NCBI GenBank assembly: GCA_022827165.1
Contig: JAJDTN010000312.1
Coordinates: forward strand, 1-20,456
DNA: 20,456 nucleotides
Origin: Candidatus Latescibacterota bacterium
GTDB lineage: Bacteria; Latescibacterota; UBA2968; UBA8231
Direction: 5' to 3'
The notes below the pieces were generated by a model. That model made no database searches. It worked only from the letters and a program-made list of their open reading frames with translations, and was not told the DNA's origin. Every line of letters begins with the position of its first letter. The first letter of the stretch is position 1. This document shows, piece after piece, positions 20,041 to 20,456 of the stretch. A program made the translations under genes and the position numbers.

Positions 20041-20456
20041 CTACACCATCTCCCCGTCGAGGGCCTCGAGGACGGACCGCACCTTCGGGTCGAGGCTCGC
20101 CTGGGGTGAGGGCCGGGCCGGCGGGGGCGCGACAGACCCCGGATCCCCGGCCGGCGCCGGCGCCTCGCGGTCTTCGACACTGCAACGGACGCGAACCTCG
20201 GGCCCGCCGGCGCTGGCCACGGCGGCGGCCACCGCGGACTCGGCTTTGGCCACCTGGGCCATGGCGAAGCGGTTGCTCCCGTCGAAGAACAGGGTGAGCA
20301 CCGAACCCTTCAGCTCCCGGCGCGTGCCCTCCAGGTAGCCGGGCATCGAGGGCTGGGTCTCCCGCAGCAGATCGGTGACCCGGGGCCACAACTGCTGGAT
20401 GTCGGCGTCCGCCGCCTGGGGGGGATCCGCCGCCTCCGAGGGAGTCCCCGGGGGCC
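20041..20456 (-). CDS. dnaX: DNA polymerase III gamma/tau subunit, C-terminal part (5' end beyond window)
   Basis: The frame is open to the right edge and ends at a TAG at 20041-20043, giving about 138 C-terminal residues. The segment LWPRVTDLLRETQPSMPGYL...LTLFFDGSNRFAMAQV matches the clamp-loader subunit domain III-proximal region (typically WxxILxxVxxxxPxxxxxL...LxLxFxxxxxFhxxxL). The tail SLDPKVRSVLEALDGEMV matches the usual terminal DPxVqxxLexFgGEIV. A Pro/Ala-rich linker (about 85-110 of this fragment) separates them. The AAA+ ATPase part is outside the window. Placement next to recR agrees with the assignment. Confidence 0.85.
   Translation of the reverse strand, partial: PPGTPSEAADPPQAADADIQQLWPRVTDLLRETQPSMPGYLEGTRRELKGSVLTLFFDGSNRFAMAQVAKAESAVAAAVASAGGPEVRVRCSVEDREAPAPAGDPGSVAPPPARPSPQASLDPKVRSVLEALDGEMV

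Overview
This window is a compact, very GC-rich stretch of bacterial chromosome. All fifteen genes lie on the minus strand, so the gene order reads from the right edge to the left edge. No tRNA, rRNA, CRISPR array, insertion sequence or phage gene was seen. The largest non-coding gap is about 198 bases. The organism looks like a high-GC Gram-negative, possibly of the wider FCB group (Krumholzibacteria, Eisenbacteria or Latescibacteria-like). The clues are a lipoprotein, a PorV/TraF-style outer-membrane beta-barrel, a bacterial GGGP-synthase homologue, and an HPr carrying both the His and the Ser phosphorylation sites. The taxonomic placement is inference only.

Right block (20456 to about 13398): the 3' end of dnaX, then recR, pgsA, pgpA, recA, recX, alaS and a geranylgeranylglyceryl-phosphate-synthase-like gene. 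Genes are packed with 3 to about 35 base gaps or ATGA/GTGA overlaps. The block links replication and recombination (DnaX, RecR, RecA, RecX), phosphatidylglycerol synthesis (PgsA makes PGP, PgpA dephosphorylates it), translation (AlaS) and possibly ether-lipid synthesis.

Middle block (13363 to 6567): ptsH (HPr), ptsI (Enzyme I), metK, a 712-residue predicted lipoprotein of unknown function, and a 460-residue outer-membrane beta-barrel whose start overlaps the lipoprotein stop. No sugar-specific EII gene is present. The lipoprotein/barrel pair is the least understood part of the window.

Left block (6497 to 1): a polyphosphate kinase 2, a 198-base intergenic region, then clpB and a periplasmic HtrA/DegP protease that form a stress and protein-quality pair. 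A truncated GH78 alpha-L-rhamnosidase-like gene runs off the left edge. The clpB upstream region holds a good match to a sigma-54 (-24/-12) promoter and two matching palindromes of the form TGCC-N5-GGCA, so it is the best regulatory candidate in the window.

Other points of interest are a RecA with an atypical Walker A and other changed positions, a pgpA gene with no standard start codon ahead of its conserved N-terminal motif, and the absence of ybaB between dnaX and recR.
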